From positions 6,942,001 to 7,006,000 of the forward strand of contig NZ_CP116257.1 in NCBI RefSeq assembly GCF_027947595.1: 64,000 nt of DNA, read 5' to 3'. How positions within the stretch are numbered: the stretch's first letter is position 1; the number at the start of each line of letters is the position of its first letter. This DNA is from Streptomyces lienomycini. GTDB lineage: Bacteria > Actinomycetota > Actinomycetes > Streptomycetales > Streptomycetaceae. This document shows positions 16,795 through 26,068 of this stretch, piece after piece. The notes beneath the pieces are model-generated. The model saw only the letters and a list, made by a program, of their open reading frames with translations. It was not told the DNA's origin and made no database searches. The translations under genes and the position numbers were made by a program.

Positions 16795-18207
16795 TCAGCC
16801 CCGGTGCGCGGCGCGGGCCCCGGCCGGTTTCCGCTCGGTCCGCTTCCCGCCGTCCGGCCACATCTGCGGGGTGCGCTTGGCGGCCACGTCCTCCATCCAG
16901 CCGAACCAGACGATGCAGCTCCCGATGAGCACCCAGGCGATGGCGAGGACCGGCCAGGGGCTGTTCAGCAGCCAGGGGACGTTCTCGTACATGACCTCGA
17001 AGCCCCACAGCTGGTCCCACAGCGTGGCCGCGACGACGATGCAGATGTTGTGCCACAGGTAGATCGTCACGGCACGGGAGTTGAGCAGGGTGATCAGGCG
17101 GTCCCAGCGGCGCAGCCGGCGCGGCCACTCGGCCCACGACGGGCTGACGTGCAGGAGCAGCAGCACCGTCGCGAAGGACCAGACGGCCTGTGCGAAGGGG
17201 ATGGAGTCCAGGTCGTAGCCGGTCTTGAAGCCTTCCCTGAAGGCGTACCAGAGGCCGAGGGCGGCGATGATCGGGGCCACCGAGGGCACGGCGTAGCGCG
17301 GCAGCCGCTTCAGGACGCCTTCCTGGTGGGCCATGCCCAGCACCCAGCAGGCGCCGAAGGTGCTGAAGTCGGTGAGCGCCGAGGGGAAGCGCTCGCCCGG
17401 CAGGTTGAGGTAGCCGAACTGGAAGGCGGCCGACAGCGCGAGCGGCGCCAGGATCGTCACCCACGGCAGGGAGCGCAGCGCGCGCAGCAGGAGCGGGGAG
17501 AGCAGGACGTACCAGAGGTAGGCGCGGATGTACCAGAGCGGTCCCGCGAGGTCGGACGCCCAGTTGTCGGCGAGGATCCCGTGGATGCCCGGCAGTCCCT
17601 CGCCGAACGGCGGGTCGCTCAGCGGCAGGACCCAGTAGAGGAGGTGGAACCACCACCAGCCGGGGTGGCCCTCGTCGTTCGGGCCCCAGCCCTGCAGCAC
17701 CATGCCGGTGACGCCGACGGCGCCCAGCAGCCACAGCGGCGGCAGCAGCCGGCGCATGCGGCTGCGGACGACCTGGACGGCCGGGCGCTTGAGGGAGCGG
17801 GCCATCAGGTTGCCCGCGAGGGCGAACATCACGCCCATGGACGGGAACACCACCGGCAGCCAGGCCCAGCCCATCAGGTGGTACAGGACCACACGGAAGA
17901 GGGCCACGGCCCGCAGCAGGTCGAAGTACCGGTCGCGGACGGGGCCCCGCCGGGCCTGCTTCTGCTGGGGCATGACGGGTCCGGCCGGTCCGGCGGGCCC
18001 AGCGGGTCCAGCGGGTCCGGTCGGTACGCCCGGTGCGGCGCCGAGGGGCGGGTACGGAGGTTCCGCGCCGACGGACGGGTACGGCGGCGGGGGTGGTGCG
18101 GTCACGTGCGGGACTCTCCGGGTGGTGGCGGGCGCGGCGGCGGCCGGGGCGGGCGGGACGGGCGTCGGCCGCGGCGGGCGCGTCGGGTCGAACGGCGGGG
18201 TGGTCAT
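16795..18207 (-). CDS. Acyltransferase family membrane protein of the mat locus
   Basis: This 470-residue protein has a proline/alanine-rich cytoplasmic N-terminus of about 105 residues, then about ten membrane helices of the acyltransferase-3 family: RDRYFDLLRAVALFRVVLYHLMGWAW carries the conserved arginine and histidine. Later helices include LWYIRAYLWYVLLSPLLLRAL and IYLWHNICIVVAATLWDQLW. Proteins of this type O-acylate extracellular glycans. Its ATG overlaps the matB stop (ATGA), so it is probably translated with matAB and may modify the MatAB polymer; that substrate is inferred. Confidence 0.85.
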   Translation of the reverse strand: MTTPPFDPTRPPRPTPVPPAPAAAAPATTRRVPHVTAPPPPPYPSVGAEPPYPPLGAAPGVPTGPAGPAGPAGPAGPVMPQQKQARRGPVRDRYFDLLRAVALFRVVLYHLMGWAWLPVVFPSMGVMFALAGNLMARSLKRPAVQVVRSRMRRLLPPLWLLGAVGVTGMVLQGWGPNDEGHPGWWWFHLLYWVLPLSDPPFGEGLPGIHGILADNWASDLAGPLWYIRAYLWYVLLSPLLLRALRSLPWVTILAPLALSAAFQFGYLNLPGERFPSALTDFSTFGACWVLGMAHQEGVLKRLPRYAVPSVAPIIAALGLWYAFREGFKTGYDLDSIPFAQAVWSFATVLLLLHVSPSWAEWPRRLRRWDRLITLLNSRAVTIYLWHNICIVVAATLWDQLWGFEVMYENVPWLLNSPWPVLAIAWVLIGSCIVWFGWMEDVAAKRTPQMWPDGGKRTERKPAGARAAHRG

Positions 18208-20408
18208 CCGACCGGCCTCCCGTCCATGGCACCGGACCGCCGCTGGGGCGGTACGCCGTCGGCTCCGGGCGGCGGCGCGGACACGCCGCCGCTGCGCCGC
18301 AGCTTCTGCCAGCGCAGCCGGCCGCCGGTGAGCGCCGTGATCCAGGACTGGAGCAGCACCACGTACATGATCTGGCGGTACAGGATCTGCTGGAGGGGCA
18401 GCGAGATGAGCGGGGCCAGCCGTTCCCGGTCGAGCCGGAAGGCGAAGGCCGCGCAGACCGCCTGGATGGCGAGGACGCCCAGCCACGCCATGACCGTCTG
18501 CTGGGTCGGGCCGAAGACGAGGCCGTAGAGCAGGAAGACGTCGATCAGCGGGGCCAGCAGCGGGGCCACGATCATGAACAGGGAGACGAAGGGCAGGCCC
18601 ACGCGGCCGAAGCGGCCCGAGGGGCCCTTCTCGATCACCGCGCGGCGGTGCTTCCAGATGGCCTGCATGGTGCCGTACGACCAGCGGTAACGCTGGGACC
18701 AGAGTTGGCTGACGGACTCCGGGGCCTCGGTCCAGGCGCGGGCGTTCTCGGCGTAGACGACGCGCCAGCCGGCGCGGTGCAGCGCCATGGTGACGTCGGT
18801 GTCCTCGGCGAGCGTGTCGTCGCTCATGCCCCCGAAGGGCTCCAGGGCGGAGCGGCGGAAGGCGCCGACGGCACCGGGGATCGTCGGCATGCAGCCGAGG
18901 ACGTCGTACATCCGGCGGTCCAGGTTGAAGCCCATCACGTACTCGATGTGCTGCCAGGCGCCGATGAGGGTGTCCTTGTTGCCGACCTTCGCGTTGCCGG
19001 CCACCGCGCCCACCCTCGGGTCGCCGAAGGGCTGGACGAGTTCGCGGACGGTGGACGGTTCGAAGACGGTGTCGCCGTCCATCATCACGACGATGTCGTA
19101 ACGGGCGTTGGCCAGGCCGCGGTTGAGGGCGGCCGGCTTGCCGGCGTTGAGCTGGCGGATCACCCGGACGTTCGGCAGGCCGAGGCCCTCCACGATCCGG
19201 GCGGTGCCGTCACTGGAGCCGTCGTCGATGACGATGACCTCGATCGGGTGGTCGCTCTCCATCAGGGAACGGACCGTGTTCTCGATGCACTTGGCCTCGT
19301 TGTACGCCGGGACCAGCACCGTCACCGGTTCGGTGATCGCCGCTCCCCAGCTGAAGCGCCGGCGGCGGACCCGGCGGGCGTGGACGCCGGACAGGAGCAG
19401 CATCAGGACGAAACGGCCGATGACCAGCGTGCCGATGACGGCCAGGCCCACCACCAGGGCGTCGGTGAGCCGTTCCGAGGCCTGGACCAGGAAGACCCAG
19501 GCCTTGCCCTTCCACAGGTCGACGCCGGTCACCGGGCTCATGGCGCTGGGGACGTCCAGGGCCTCGGTGAGGTTGTCGAACTCGTAGCCCTGCTTCTTCA
19601 GGTCGGGCAGGAACCTGTCCAGAGCCTGCACGGTCTGGTGGCGGTCGCCGCCGGAGTCGTGCATGAGGACGATGGCGCCCTTGCCGCCGTGCGGCGTGGC
19701 CCGGCGGATGATCTCGTGGACGCCGGGCTTCTTCCAGTCCTCGCTGTCGGTGTTGTTGACGACGGTGATGTAGCCGCGGCTGCCTATGTACTGCGTGACG
19801 GGCCAGGACTTGTCGTCCATGGCGTCGGCGAAGGAGGAGTACGGCGGGCGGAACAGCGAGGTGCGCACGCCGGCCGCGCCGGTGATCGCCAACTGGTTCT
19901 GCGACAGCTCCCAGTCGATGCGCTTCTTGGACTGGTAGGAGAGGTCGGGGTGGTTGAAGGTGTGCAGGCCCACCTCGTGGCCCTCGTCGACCATGCGTTT
20001 GACGAGGTCCGGGTAGCGGGAGGCCATGGTGCCGGTGACGAAGAAGACCGCGTGCGCGTCGTGCTTCTTCAGCACGTCCAGCACGCGCGGCGTCCAGGTC
20101 GGGTCCGGGCCGTCGTCGAAGGTGAGGACGAGCCGGTGGTCGGGCACGCTGAGGCTCTCGGTGCGGCCGTCGCGGACGTCGATGACCGGGCCGCCGTCCA
20201 GGATCTTCTGCGGTACCTGGCCGGTGGCGGCGGGCGGCTGGATGCGGTGGTCGGCGAGGATCTCGCTGTGCACGTATCCGCGCAGCATGAGCATGGCCAC
20301 CAGGGCGACCAGGACGAGCAGCGGGAGCAGCAGGCGCAAGGGCAGGCGACGGCGGGAGCCCTCACGGGCGCTGCGCGCGGCCCCGTGACGGCGGGTGCGG
20401 GATGCCAT
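18204..20408 (-). CDS. matB: Bifunctional polysaccharide deacetylase/GT2 synthase MatB
   Basis: This 734-residue membrane enzyme has an N-terminal helix (21-42), a NodB deacetylase domain outside the membrane (about 90-285: TFDDGPD 96-102, HTFNHPD 149-155, RPPYSS 187-192, MHDSGG about 249-254), a helix near 320-340, a processive GT2 domain inside (about 360-580: DDGSSD 395-400, DGD 444-446, ED 535-536, QRYRW 572-576) and C-terminal helices. The catalytic residues of both domains are intact. It should polymerise, export and partly deacetylate a beta-linked GlcNAc chain (PNAG-like), the product reported for MatAB that glues hyphae into pellets. The start overlaps the matA stop in TGATG. Confidence 0.9.
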   Translation of the reverse strand: MASRTRRHGAARSAREGSRRRLPLRLLLPLLVLVALVAMLMLRGYVHSEILADHRIQPPAATGQVPQKILDGGPVIDVRDGRTESLSVPDHRLVLTFDDGPDPTWTPRVLDVLKKHDAHAVFFVTGTMASRYPDLVKRMVDEGHEVGLHTFNHPDLSYQSKKRIDWELSQNQLAITGAAGVRTSLFRPPYSSFADAMDDKSWPVTQYIGSRGYITVVNNTDSEDWKKPGVHEIIRRATPHGGKGAIVLMHDSGGDRHQTVQALDRFLPDLKKQGYEFDNLTEALDVPSAMSPVTGVDLWKGKAWVFLVQASERLTDALVVGLAVIGTLVIGRFVLMLLLSGVHARRVRRRRFSWGAAITEPVTVLVPAYNEAKCIENTVRSLMESDHPIEVIVIDDGSSDGTARIVEGLGLPNVRVIRQLNAGKPAALNRGLANARYDIVVMMDGDTVFEPSTVRELVQPFGDPRVGAVAGNAKVGNKDTLIGAWQHIEYVMGFNLDRRMYDVLGCMPTIPGAVGAFRRSALEPFGGMSDDTLAEDTDVTMALHRAGWRVVYAENARAWTEAPESVSQLWSQRYRWSYGTMQAIWKHRRAVIEKGPSGRFGRVGLPFVSLFMIVAPLLAPLIDVFLLYGLVFGPTQQTVMAWLGVLAIQAVCAAFAFRLDRERLAPLISLPLQQILYRQIMYVVLLQSWITALTGGRLRWQKLRRSGGVSAPPPGADGVPPQRRSGAMDGRPVG

Positions 20409-22462
20409 CAGAGGGTGTTCTCCGGGGACAGGGAAGAGGACGAGGTGGAGGTGCGGGTGCCGCCGGGCCCGGCGGCGACGACGGGTGCGCCGGCCGGTCC
20501 CGCCACGGGGCCCGTACCGCTCGCACCGTTGGCGTTGGTGCCGCTCGCGCCCGGGTCGGTGCCCGTGGTGGAGCCGCCGGTCGGGGTGGTCGGGTCGCCC
20601 GTGGTCTCGCCGCCGCCCGCCGGGTCCGACGGGTTCGTGGTGACGGGGGGCGGCACCTGGGTCGACTGCGTCGGGTCCGGTCCGGTCGCGCCGGTACCGC
20701 CCGGCTGCTGTCCGGTCCCGGACGCCGTCGACTCGGGGCCGGTGCTCGTCACGGGCCGGCCTGTGCCGCCGCCGGACGCGCCGGAGGTGCCGGACGCCGT
20801 CGACCCGCCGCCGGGCGAGGTGGTCACGCCGGTGGTGGCCGAGGGGTCGGCCTGGGGTCCGTCGGTGCCGGTGGCGGAGGGCCGCACCGGTTGCGAGGGC
20901 AGCGGGGTGGTGTCGACCTGGCCGGCCGGCTGGCCCTCCTCCTGGCCCGGTGCGGGCATCCAGGGCGCGTCGGAGTTGCCGGAGAGCAGCGTGGAGACGA
21001 TGACGACGGCATAGACCGCGCAGGCGATGCCGACGAGGATGCCGAGCCGGCGGTACAGACGGCTGCGGCGCCCCGACGAGTCGACGAAGACGGGGCCGTC
21101 GGAGGCCTCGGCAGCGCGCTTGCGGTGTCCGCCGTCGGCCCGCAGGAGCACACCGTCGCCGAGGTGGACGGCGTCGAGCTGGACTGTCACCTCGTGCGGG
21201 TCGTGGGTGTGGGCACCGGCGTGGGCGCCCTCGTCGCCGTCCGCACCCGGGGTCTCCTGCCAGGGGTCGCGCAGCGCGGCGGTGGCGGGGCCGGGCGCGG
21301 GTGCGGTGCGGGGCGTGGGGAGGACGCGGGTGCGGTCGGTCGGGGCGGCGGGACGGACCGGCGGGAGGACGTCCGTCCGGTCCGCGTCGGGACCGTCGCC
21401 GGGGGGCCGACCGGTTCCGGTCGCCGGGGCGGCGCCGGTCACCGTGCCGAAGGAGATCGTCCTCGTGGGGTCGGCTCCGGCCGCGTGGGCCCTTCTCGGG
21501 TCCGCCCCGGCCGTGCGGGCCCTCGTGGGGTCGAGGGCGGTCGGGTGGGTCCTCGTGGGGTCGAGGGCGGTCGGGTCGGTCCCGACGGGGCGGGGACTCC
21601 GCGGGGCCGCCTGCTCCGGCCGGTTCGGGCGCGGACCGTGGGTACCGGGGCCGTCGGGGCGCGGGCTGTACGGGCCGGGGCCACCGGGGCGCGGTTCACT
21701 CGGGGTCGGACGACCGGGGTACGCGCCGCCCGGGGTCGGACGACCGGGATTCGCAGCGTACGGGCCGGGGCCACCAGGGCCCTGTCCGCCCGGGGTCGGA
21801 CGGCCGGAGTTCGCGCCGTTCGAGGTCGTGCCAGCAGGGTTCGCGCCGTAGGGGCCGGGGCCACCAGGGCCCGGATCGCCCGGGGTCGGACGGCCGGAGT
21901 TCGCGCCGTTCGAGGTCGTGCCAGCAGGGTTCGCGCCGTAAGGGCCGGGGCCACCAGGGCCCGGATCGCCCAGGTCCGTACGACGAGGGTTCGCGCCGCC
22001 CGGGGTCGGACGACCGGGATTCGCGGTGTACGGGCCTGGGCCCTGTTCGTTGGGGGTCGTACGGCCGGGCTGCGCGTCGTTCGGGTTCGTGCCGTTCGGG
22101 TCGGGCTTGCCCCAGGTTATGCGTCCTCGGCCCAGCGGGTCGGGGCCGAGGCCGAGGGCCGCACGGGCGCCGCTCGTCGGGGGACCGTGCATCGGGCTCC
22201 GGCCGGTCCGGTCCCGGTCGCCTATTCGGGCCCCGAGTATCTCGGTCGCGTCGGCGTCGGCATCGTGACGCGGCCCGTCGCCGGACCCTGCGAACCAGCC
22301 CGGGTCCGTCGCGCTCATCGGAGGCCTCCCGGCCGGCGGGACGGCCGCGGCCGCGGGCAGCACCTCGGTGGCGTCGGCATCCTGTCTCGCCTCCGGGAGA
22401 TCACGAGCCCCGGACTCGGCCACAGGCCACTCCGGTTGGGCGTCTTTTTGCCATTTCTTCAC
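20408..22462 (-). CDS. matA: MatA, single-pass membrane protein with proline-rich repeats
   Basis: This 684-residue protein has no enzymatic motif. Residues 1-470 are a disordered cytoplasmic region rich in Pro, Gly, Thr and Asn, with tandem units such as GPGPYGANPAGTTSNGANSG and TALDPTR. One membrane helix (LGILVGIACAVYAVVIVSTLL) follows the basic SSGRRSRLYRR, and an external tail rich in Gly, Thr and Ser ends SLSPENTL. The GTG at 22462 (VKKWQKDAQPEW) is chosen for the GGGGGAAG site nine bases upstream; the frame is open to 22540. MatA is needed with MatB for hyphal aggregation; a scaffold or export-partner role is inferred. Confidence 0.78.
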   Translation of the reverse strand: MKKWQKDAQPEWPVAESGARDLPEARQDADATEVLPAAAAVPPAGRPPMSATDPGWFAGSGDGPRHDADADATEILGARIGDRDRTGRSPMHGPPTSGARAALGLGPDPLGRGRITWGKPDPNGTNPNDAQPGRTTPNEQGPGPYTANPGRPTPGGANPRRTDLGDPGPGGPGPYGANPAGTTSNGANSGRPTPGDPGPGGPGPYGANPAGTTSNGANSGRPTPGGQGPGGPGPYAANPGRPTPGGAYPGRPTPSEPRPGGPGPYSPRPDGPGTHGPRPNRPEQAAPRSPRPVGTDPTALDPTRTHPTALDPTRARTAGADPRRAHAAGADPTRTISFGTVTGAAPATGTGRPPGDGPDADRTDVLPPVRPAAPTDRTRVLPTPRTAPAPGPATAALRDPWQETPGADGDEGAHAGAHTHDPHEVTVQLDAVHLGDGVLLRADGGHRKRAAEASDGPVFVDSSGRRSRLYRRLGILVGIACAVYAVVIVSTLLSGNSDAPWMPAPGQEEGQPAGQVDTTPLPSQPVRPSATGTDGPQADPSATTGVTTSPGGGSTASGTSGASGGGTGRPVTSTGPESTASGTGQQPGGTGATGPDPTQSTQVPPPVTTNPSDPAGGGETTGDPTTPTGGSTTGTDPGASGTNANGASGTGPVAGPAGAPVVAAGPGGTRTSTSSSSLSPENTL
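21791..21970. repeat. 90-bp tandem duplication inside matA
   Basis: Two nearly identical 90-base units (21791-21880 and 21881-21970) lie head to tail, each coding 30 residues that include GPGPYGANPAGTTSNGANSG. Shorter, more degraded copies of the same unit (GPGPY, NPGRPTPGG) flank them on both sides. The near identity points to recent expansion or ongoing homogenisation. Confidence 0.85.
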
Positions 22463-22619
22463 GCGCGCGCACTTCCCCCCACGGACCACTTCCGGGTGCG
22501 CACACGACTCCGAGCACACGTCGGCCGAACCGGCCCCCACCAGGTTCGAGCGCCCCCTGTATCACACCGTGCTCAGGCAGAGAATGTAGCGCACGCGGAG
22601 GATGTGTGGTTGCCGCGTG

Positions 22620-23591
22620 TCACTTGTGGGCGGACATCACAGCGGCGTCCGCGGCCGGAATCCATCCCCCGACAGGCACCCGGAGCCAGTCGTTTTCGGC
22701 CGCGACCTGGGACGCCGCCCCGCGCAGCGCGTCGAGCGCCGGATGCACCAGTCCCTTTCGCCAGACAAGTGAGACCGGCGACAGCGGCACGGGGTCGACG
22801 AGCGGACGCACCACGGTCGCCGCCATGGCCGGAAAGCTCTCCACCGCGAGGATCGGATTGCGCGTCTTGTCCATGATCCGCTGGAACTCCTCCTCCCCGA
22901 TCGCCAGCGGAGCGGGTGACGCCACGTCGATGCCACGTCCCTCGAACAGGCGATGCGCGAGGTCGGTCCACTCCGGCGTGCGCGGGTTGCCCGCCCCGGC
23001 GTACACGCTCTCCCCGGCGAGTGCGGGCAGCGGCACCTCCGCCAGCCGGGCCAGCGGATGCTCCTCGGGCAGGACGACGGCCATGGGTTCGTAGCGCACG
23101 GGCTGATGGCCGAGCCCCGACCCGAGTGCCGCGGGCAGTCCCGCGAAGCGGCCGAAGGAGGCGTCGACGCGGCCGGCGAGCAGTTCACCGGCGGCGTGCG
23201 TCAGGCCGCTCTCGTACCGCGCCATCAGCTCCTGCTCGGGAGCGAGTGCGCGGGCCCGCTCCAGGACCAGGCGGCCGGTGACCAGGCCCGGGGAGTTGAG
23301 GTCGACCAGCAGCGGGCGGGCCTGCCCGAAGGCTGCCAGCAAATCGTCCTGCGCCTGGAGGACCCGGCGGGCGTACGGCAGCAGGCGCACGCCGTCGGCC
23401 GTCAACGTCACCTGCCGGGTGGTCCGGACGAACAGCTCGGCGCCCAACTCCCGTTCCAGGCGCCGCACATCCTTGCTGAGCGCCTGCTGGGCCACGTAGA
23501 GACGGGCGGCGGCGCGGGTGAAGTGCAACTCCTCGGCGACGGTGGTGAAGGCGCGCAGGAGGCGGGGGTCGAGGTGGGCGGGTGCGGGCAT
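22620..23591 (-). CDS. LysR-family transcriptional regulator
   Basis: This 323-residue regulator has an N-terminal winged helix-turn-helix (LDPRLLRAFTTVAEELHFTRAAARLYVAQQALSKDVRRLERELGAELFVRTTRQVTLTADG, residues 7-68) and a periplasmic-binding-like effector domain. It is divergent from an MFS exporter gene with 83 bases between the two starts, the usual layout for a LysR protein controlling its neighbour. The inducer is unknown. Ordinary length and composition. Confidence 0.92.
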   Translation of the reverse strand: MPAPAHLDPRLLRAFTTVAEELHFTRAAARLYVAQQALSKDVRRLERELGAELFVRTTRQVTLTADGVRLLPYARRVLQAQDDLLAAFGQARPLLVDLNSPGLVTGRLVLERARALAPEQELMARYESGLTHAAGELLAGRVDASFGRFAGLPAALGSGLGHQPVRYEPMAVVLPEEHPLARLAEVPLPALAGESVYAGAGNPRTPEWTDLAHRLFEGRGIDVASPAPLAIGEEEFQRIMDKTRNPILAVESFPAMAATVVRPLVDPVPLSPVSLVWRKGLVHPALDALRGAASQVAAENDWLRVPVGGWIPAADAAVMSAHK

Positions 23592-23674
23592 CCGGTGAAC
23601 TTACAACGAGGGTGCGTGAATTGCCACGGAGAAGGTGTTGGACCCCCTGATCGTTCCCGGGTGACGGTGGGCGC

Positions 23675-24985
23675 ATGCCGCAACCGACTCCGGCGCGACC
23701 GTCCCGCCCCGCTCCGTCCGCCCCCTTCCTGACCGTCACCGCCGACACCGTGGTCGCGGCCGACTTCCGTCCCCGTACCCGGCGCCGGCCGCCCGGCCCG
23801 TACCGGCGTCTCCTCTCCACACCCGGCGCCCGCGCCTTCACGATCGGTAATCTGACCGCCCGGCTGCCCATGGGCATGTTCAGCGTGAGCGCGGTCGTGA
23901 TGATCGCCGACACCCGTGGTTCGTACGCCCTGGCGGGCGCCGTCACCGCGACGGGCCTGGCGGCGACGGCCCTGGTCGCGCCGTGGACCGCGCGGCTCGT
24001 CGACCGGCACGGCCAGGCCCGGGTCGCCGTGCCCGCCACCCTCTTCGCCGCGCTGGGCTCCGTCGCCCTGCTGCTGTGCGTCCGGTACGGGGCGCCGGCC
24101 TGGACGCTGTTCGCCGCGTACGCCGCCACCGCGACGACGCCCAACACCGGCGGCATGGCCCGCGCCCGCTGGGCCCACCTGCTGAGGGGCGACGCCGACG
24201 CGCTGCACACCGCGAACTCCTTCGAGCAGGCCACGGACGAGCTGTGCTACATGCTCGGGCCGGTCGTCGCGGCGTTCCTGTGCACCGCGGTGTTCCCGGA
24301 GGCCGGCACGCTCGTGGGCGTGGTGCTGCTGGTGGCGGGCATGCTGCTGTTCGCCGCGCAGCGTGCGACCGAGCCGCCGGCCCGCCCGCGCCCGACGGCG
24401 AAGGCGCCGTTGCGGGCTCCGGGCATTCCCCCGCTGTTGGTGGTGTGCCTGGCGACGGGCGGCGTGTTCGGCGCCATGGAGGTCGTCACGATCGCGTTCG
24501 CGGACGCACAGGGGCACCGTGCGGCGGCCGGTGCGGTCCTCGCGCTGCAGGCGGCCGGTTCCTGCGCGGCGGGCCTGCTGTACGGCGTGGTCAGGCCGAC
24601 CGGGCCGGTCGAGCGCCGACTGCCGTGGTGCGTGGCCGCGATGGCGGCCCTGCTGACGCTGCCGCTGCTCGCGGCGTCCCTCAGCGGCTCACTGCCCCTG
24701 CTGGCGCTCACGCTGCTGGTCGGCGGGATGGCGACGGCACCCACGATGGTCACCACGATGACGCTGGTGCAGCACCGCACTCCGGAGGGCCGGCTGAACG
24801 AGGGCATGACCCTCGCGGTGACCGGCCTGCTCGGCGGCATCGCCTGCGGCAGCGCGGCGGGCGGCTGGACGGTGGAGCACCTCTCCCCCACGGCCGGCTA
24901 CGCCATACCGGTCACGGCGGCCGCACTGGCCCTGCTCCTCAGCCTGCTGCCGCACCGACGTACCGCACAAAAACGACGAGGGTGA
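23675..24985 (+). CDS. MFS transporter
   Basis: This 436-residue protein has a soluble N-terminus of about 45 residues and about 12 membrane helices, beginning ARAFTIGNLTARLPMGMFSVSAVVMIA. The loop-2 motif is visible as ARLVDRHGQARV. It resembles small-molecule or drug efflux members of the major facilitator superfamily. Control by the divergent LysR gene is inferred from position. Its TGA stop lies inside the left arm of the terminator shared with ssrA. Confidence 0.88.
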   Translation: MPQPTPARPSRPAPSAPFLTVTADTVVAADFRPRTRRRPPGPYRRLLSTPGARAFTIGNLTARLPMGMFSVSAVVMIADTRGSYALAGAVTATGLAATALVAPWTARLVDRHGQARVAVPATLFAALGSVALLLCVRYGAPAWTLFAAYAATATTPNTGGMARARWAHLLRGDADALHTANSFEQATDELCYMLGPVVAAFLCTAVFPEAGTLVGVVLLVAGMLLFAAQRATEPPARPRPTAKAPLRAPGIPPLLVVCLATGGVFGAMEVVTIAFADAQGHRAAAGAVLALQAAGSCAAGLLYGVVRPTGPVERRLPWCVAAMAALLTLPLLAASLSGSLPLLALTLLVGGMATAPTMVTTMTLVQHRTPEGRLNEGMTLAVTGLLGGIACGSAAGGWTVEHLSPTAGYAIPVTAAALALLLSLLPHRRTAQKRRG

Positions 24986-25022
24986 GGTGTGCTCGCGCTT
25001 ACGCGAGCACACCTCACCCTCG
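24977..25022. terminator. Bidirectional terminator between the MFS gene and ssrA
   Basis: Perfect 21-base arms (24977-24997 and 25002-25022) with a CTTA loop form one of the strongest hairpins in the window. It overlaps the last codons of the MFS gene and begins seven bases beyond the tmRNA 3' end, so it can serve both convergent transcripts. Confidence 0.9.
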
Positions 25023-25028
25023 ACCTCG

Positions 25029-25424
25029 TGGAGATGGCGGGAATCGAACCCGCGTCCAACGGTGCGGAATCAGGGCTTCTCCGTGTGCAGTCCGCTTCGA
25101 TTTTCTCGGCCCCGGAGATCACGCGAACAAGTCTCCGACGGGCCCAGTCACTGTTTGGTTTCCCTCTTCACCCCGTGACCGGGATCAAGGTTTAGTCCCC
25201 TAGCTGATGCCAGGATCCGGGTCGGGAACAGCCCCGGGCTGACACTCCCTTAGTAGGAGGCTCGCTTCGCTACCTGAGATCAGGCAGCGAGGGCGAAGGC
25301 CTGCTGGGAGGAATCGCGCTTGGTGTTGGCGATTATTTTTTCGGCCTGTGGTTTACGAGATCATGGCCGCTTCCTCGACACGCTTCCCCTGCTTCGACAT
25401 CCGCTGTCGAAACCGATCATCCCC
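25029..25424 (-). ncRNA. ssrA: Transfer-messenger RNA (tmRNA)
   Basis: This RNA tags proteins from stalled ribosomes and frees the ribosome. The 5' end (from 25424) reads GGGGATGATCGGTTTCGACA and the 3' end GGTTCGATTCCCGCCATCTCC plus a discriminator A (25029); GGGGATG and CATCTCC form the acceptor stem. The resume frame runs from GCC at 25330 to TGA at 25280 and encodes ANTKRDSSQQAFALAA. The genomic 3' end reads ACGA, so the terminal CCA is not encoded and must be added. Its partner smpB is the next gene upstream, in the same orientation. Confidence 0.97.
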
Positions 25425-25514
25425 ATGTTGATTTTTCAATCACCGCACCCGCGTCGGGGTGCTTGCACCATCGTACGGGACCAACGCGTACCCGTGCCAG
25501 CCTATTCCCGAGGG

Positions 25515-25994
25515 TCAGGCCCGCTGCTTGCGCCGGATCGCGGAGATCGTCCGCTCCGCCTCGCGGCGGTCCTGCTTCTCCCGGAGGGTCTGACGCTTGT
25601 CGTACTCCTTCTTGCCGCGCGCCAGCGCGATCTCGACCTTGGCCCGGCCGTCCTTGAAGTAGAGCGCCAGGGGCACGATCGTGTGACCGGTCTCCTGCGA
25701 CTTCGACTCCAGCTTGTCGATCTCCACCCGGTGCAGCAGCAGCTTCCGCTTGCGGCGGGCACTGTGGTTGGTCCAGGTGCCCTGGCTGTACTCCGGCACG
25801 TGCACGTTGTGCAGCCACGCCTCGTGACCGTCCAGCTGCACGAAGCCGTCGGCCAGCGAGGCCCGCCCCTGGCGCAGCGACTTGACCTCGGTACCGGACA
25901 GCACGAGGCCCGCCTCGTAGGTGTCGAGGATCTGGTAGTCGTGCCGCGCCTTCTTGTTCTGCGCGATCAGCTTGCGCCCTTTTTCCTTAGCCAT
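25515..25994 (-). CDS. smpB: SsrA-binding protein SmpB
   Basis: This 159-residue RNA-binding protein delivers tmRNA to stalled ribosomes. Conserved segments are [56 protein letters not shown], and the basic C-terminal tail [32 protein letters not shown] that threads the mRNA channel. The ATG at 25994 (MAKEKGRKL) is preferred; an in-frame ATG at 26006 would add four residues. ssrA follows 90 bases downstream on the same strand. Confidence 0.96.
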   Translation of the reverse strand: MAKEKGRKLIAQNKKARHDYQILDTYEAGLVLSGTEVKSLRQGRASLADGFVQLDGHEAWLHNVHVPEYSQGTWTNHSARRKRKLLLHRVEIDKLESKSQETGHTIVPLALYFKDGRAKVEIALARGKKEYDKRQTLREKQDRREAERTISAIRRKQRA

Positions 25995-26068
25995 AGTGCG
26001 GTCCATTTTGGCACTACGGAGGGGTCCCGGGGAAAGCCGATTACGGGGGCCGGCGTCCGGGGCGGGTC

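Noticed and set aside
25029..25060. A tRNA gene, suggested by the GGTTCGATTCCCGCC T-arm
   Set aside because: The T-arm belongs to the 3' end of tmRNA. There is no D-arm or anticodon arm nearby, and the 5' half of the acceptor stem lies at 25424.
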